From assembly GCA_026260175.1 (NCBI GenBank), contig JAKCWW010000925.1:1-64000 (forward strand): 64,000 nt of DNA. The letters are read 5' to 3'. Source of the stretch: Reticulitermes lucifugus (lineage: Eukaryota > Arthropoda > Insecta > Blattodea > Rhinotermitidae). Below are positions 61,830 through 64,000 of this stretch, piece by piece (the stretch's first letter is position 1; the number at the start of each line of letters is the position of its first letter). The position numbers and the translations under genes are program-made. Below the pieces are notes generated by a model that worked only from the letters and a program-made list of their open reading frames with translations, was not told where the DNA came from and did no database searches.

Positions 61830-64000
61830 CATTAGTCTTGGCCATGGAAGCAAAATATTCTTTGTTAAGTACAAAACGAATCTTTATGCATTACGTAGAT
61901 TAATTGTAGTCTTCAAGTTGTTAATATCTTCATATCTTACTATCGATATACATCTTAATATTAACTTTCATTCCATGCCTGTATCTCCGAAATAATCCCG
62001 CCGCTTGGGATATTCGGGCGAAAGGTTTCTATTTCTCATTAACGAGCGCCAATATTTTTAATGATGACGGATCATCAGCACCATGTCCAAACTTTAAACC
62101 GGAACACAAAATATCGGATTGCTGCGGATGATTGATTAAGCCTATTCTTAATTACATTTTATGTCGGTAGATCACCTGCTGGAAAAAATGCGAGTATTAA
62201 TACATGGGAAAGCGTCTGATGTACCTAAAATTCTAGTGTCAGTACAGCACCAAGTGACAGTGAAAAAGAGAACAACATGAGATATAACGTTACACATTTT
62301 TAAAACTGCTTCACAAAGTACGAGAGTATGGGATGTTCAAAGTTTAACTCTTTAATCACATTTCTTGCTAACTACTTTTTCATTGAGAAGAATTGCCTGG
62401 TATCGAAATATACTCTCTCAAAATTGAAGAAGTTATAGACACTTCTATATATTCAAGACGTCGGCTATATCTAGGAAAAAGGAACTACATGCCACCTTGC
62501 TTTCCACATATGAAACATGATCTGGTATGCCTTCCACACTATAATGTTCTTGAAAGCCTACTTTAGGTTGCATCTTGTGAAGGTCCCATCAAAGTACTAT
62601 GCTCTTATGATGTTGAAAGCTTTCTCTCTTTTTCGAGATATTCGATATTTTGTCAATTCAGTGCCCCGGTTTTAAGGGAATCGATGTTTGTAAGAGGCTG
62701 TAATTCCACACCCGCCGAAGGCATGTGAATACGTTTCACTAGACATTGCCACATTATCAACAGCCTGCTATGCCATTCCCCAAATGATGAAGATATCCCT
62801 GTACATGCAGGAATGATACAACGTTCAGTTAAACCAACGTGTTTTCACCCCGCCAGTATCACATCTCCTACTACTACCGCAGTTGTAAAATATCATATAT
62901 GTTAATATATAAGTCAATTTGTTCAAATTAGGGAATGTAGTTTAACACAAGACTTTATTTTCAGAATATTTAATCTGTTCAAAATATCTGATTGTATAAA
63001 TAACAGGCTGGTATTAGTGTCGAAGGTTTAGAACCGCCATTGGCCAGATCTAATCCTCACACTCTACCCACTTAAGATTCACCATCGTGTTATCTTCCAA
63101 TCCGCTACTTGGTCGCACAAGGAACCACTTACCAAAATATTCTCAATATCTTCTTATTTCCACTAACCAGAACACACCATCGCCTATTGTCACTACCAGA
63201 ATATTATTATGTGACCTATCCATATCCTTAGTTTTTCTCCTTGCAGTACACTAGTGATAGCGATATGAACTACAGACTCCCTTTTTTCAAAAAGGTTCAT
63301 CCTCGTTGATTGGTTAGAAGGGAAGGGTCAGACTAAAGTATGTTCCGGCCTATCTGGGGTCTAAGGTACCAATTCCATTAGAAGACTCACGTGATGCCCG
63401 TCATTGAATCGCAGATCTTGAAGTTTCACTTTGGTTTATAGTATAGTTTTATCTCATATTTCACACCATGACAGAATAAGTACCAATATTACTCATTTGT
63501 GTATCTTGCTCTTTCTCACTTTGAAAAGTACTCTCCTTGATATCGGTTCTCTATTAAATGAGAAATATTTCTAAAATATATTATCCCCTCATTTTCATCT
63601 TGATATTTATTTTTGTTTGTCTTCTAAGATAATTATATTCTAAAATACTTTCTAATTACATTATATTTAGCTGTAATCATTTACTTCTTCTTGCTGATTT
63701 GATTTCATATTATTGTTGTACTTTCTAGACCACGTTAGTATTATCTGTATTTATTTCTCTAGACCGGCTTTTATAACAGTTTGAGAATTCTTTGCAGTAC
63801 TTAAGTAACCTTTCCAAACAAATTAACATTATCTGACAAAAGTGTTTTATTCCTATATTTCTTAACCTTGCAGGATTTTTGATAGCAGATGGCAGGATAA
63901 TACTTTTTGATCTGAAAAACAGGCATTTTCGAATTAGAGCTTTGGAGTTCTTACAGAGGTTAGCATTGAGGATTCGTTCGTCTGTAAGGCTGTATCTTTG
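61830..64000. other. no recognisable gene
   Basis: AT-rich sequence without a recognised gene or bounded repeat. Confidence 0.45.

Noticed and set aside
1-64000. LTR retroelements, Polintons or endogenous viruses
   Set aside because: No gag, protease, integrase, envelope or capsid-like frame and no long direct terminal repeats were recognised.
1-64000. CRISPR arrays, operons, bacterial genes
   Set aside because: No regularly spaced repeats or dense coding sequence; the content is eukaryotic repeats.

Overview
The window looks like intergenic or deep intronic DNA from an insect nuclear genome. It is AT-rich and full of decayed interspersed repeats, simple repeats and short spurious frames. 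No frame exceeds about 150 codons and none reads as a host protein. Several repeat families resemble, from memory, repeats common in cockroaches and termites (Blattodea). That assignment is inference and I cannot name the species. No operon, CRISPR array, rRNA gene, functional tRNA gene or host exon could be supported.

Layout. 0-10 kb: a fold-back repeat (879-1041), a tRNA-derived SINE with clear target-site duplications and a perfect internal palindrome (1997-2292), a dispersed repeat (5060-5290), the 3' end of a LINE (6579-6779), and two copies of an unclassified repeat (about 7255-8110 and 9450-9860). 10-25 kb: half copies of the fold-back family near 13.65 and 13.95 kb, a hammerhead-like motif (14086-14126), a Tigger-like pogo relic (19546-20522), a second pogo-type end (22967-23060), and two SINEs (23.5 and 24.6 kb). 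25-40 kb: further SINEs (28.4, 32.8 and 37.55 kb), a fold-back (32426-32559), and a 1.72-kb pogo-type transposon with TA duplications, terminal inverted repeats and a transposase remnant ending in a PHD-like zinc finger (33606-35328). 40-50 kb: a third copy of the unclassified repeat with a LINE inside it (about 40165-41190), a fold-back with a complete-looking hammerhead ribozyme core between 16-bp duplications (43688-43931), another hammerhead-like motif near 44.9 kb, and a possible 224-bp MITE (46877-47100). 50-64 kb: fold-backs at 50413-50683 and 59149-59329, a SINE (58.0-58.2 kb), a mariner transposase fragment (60491-60898), and a second copy of the 40.7-kb LINE interrupted by an assembly gap (61313-61796).

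The parts do not work together as a pathway. The coherent theme is transposable elements at different stages of decay. The most interesting thread is a set of short palindromic repeats whose arms or centres resemble hammerhead ribozymes (CTGANGA, stem II, GAAA). One copy keeps nearly every diagnostic position. Penelope-like retroelements are known to carry such ribozymes, so these may be their short derivatives; that link is inference.
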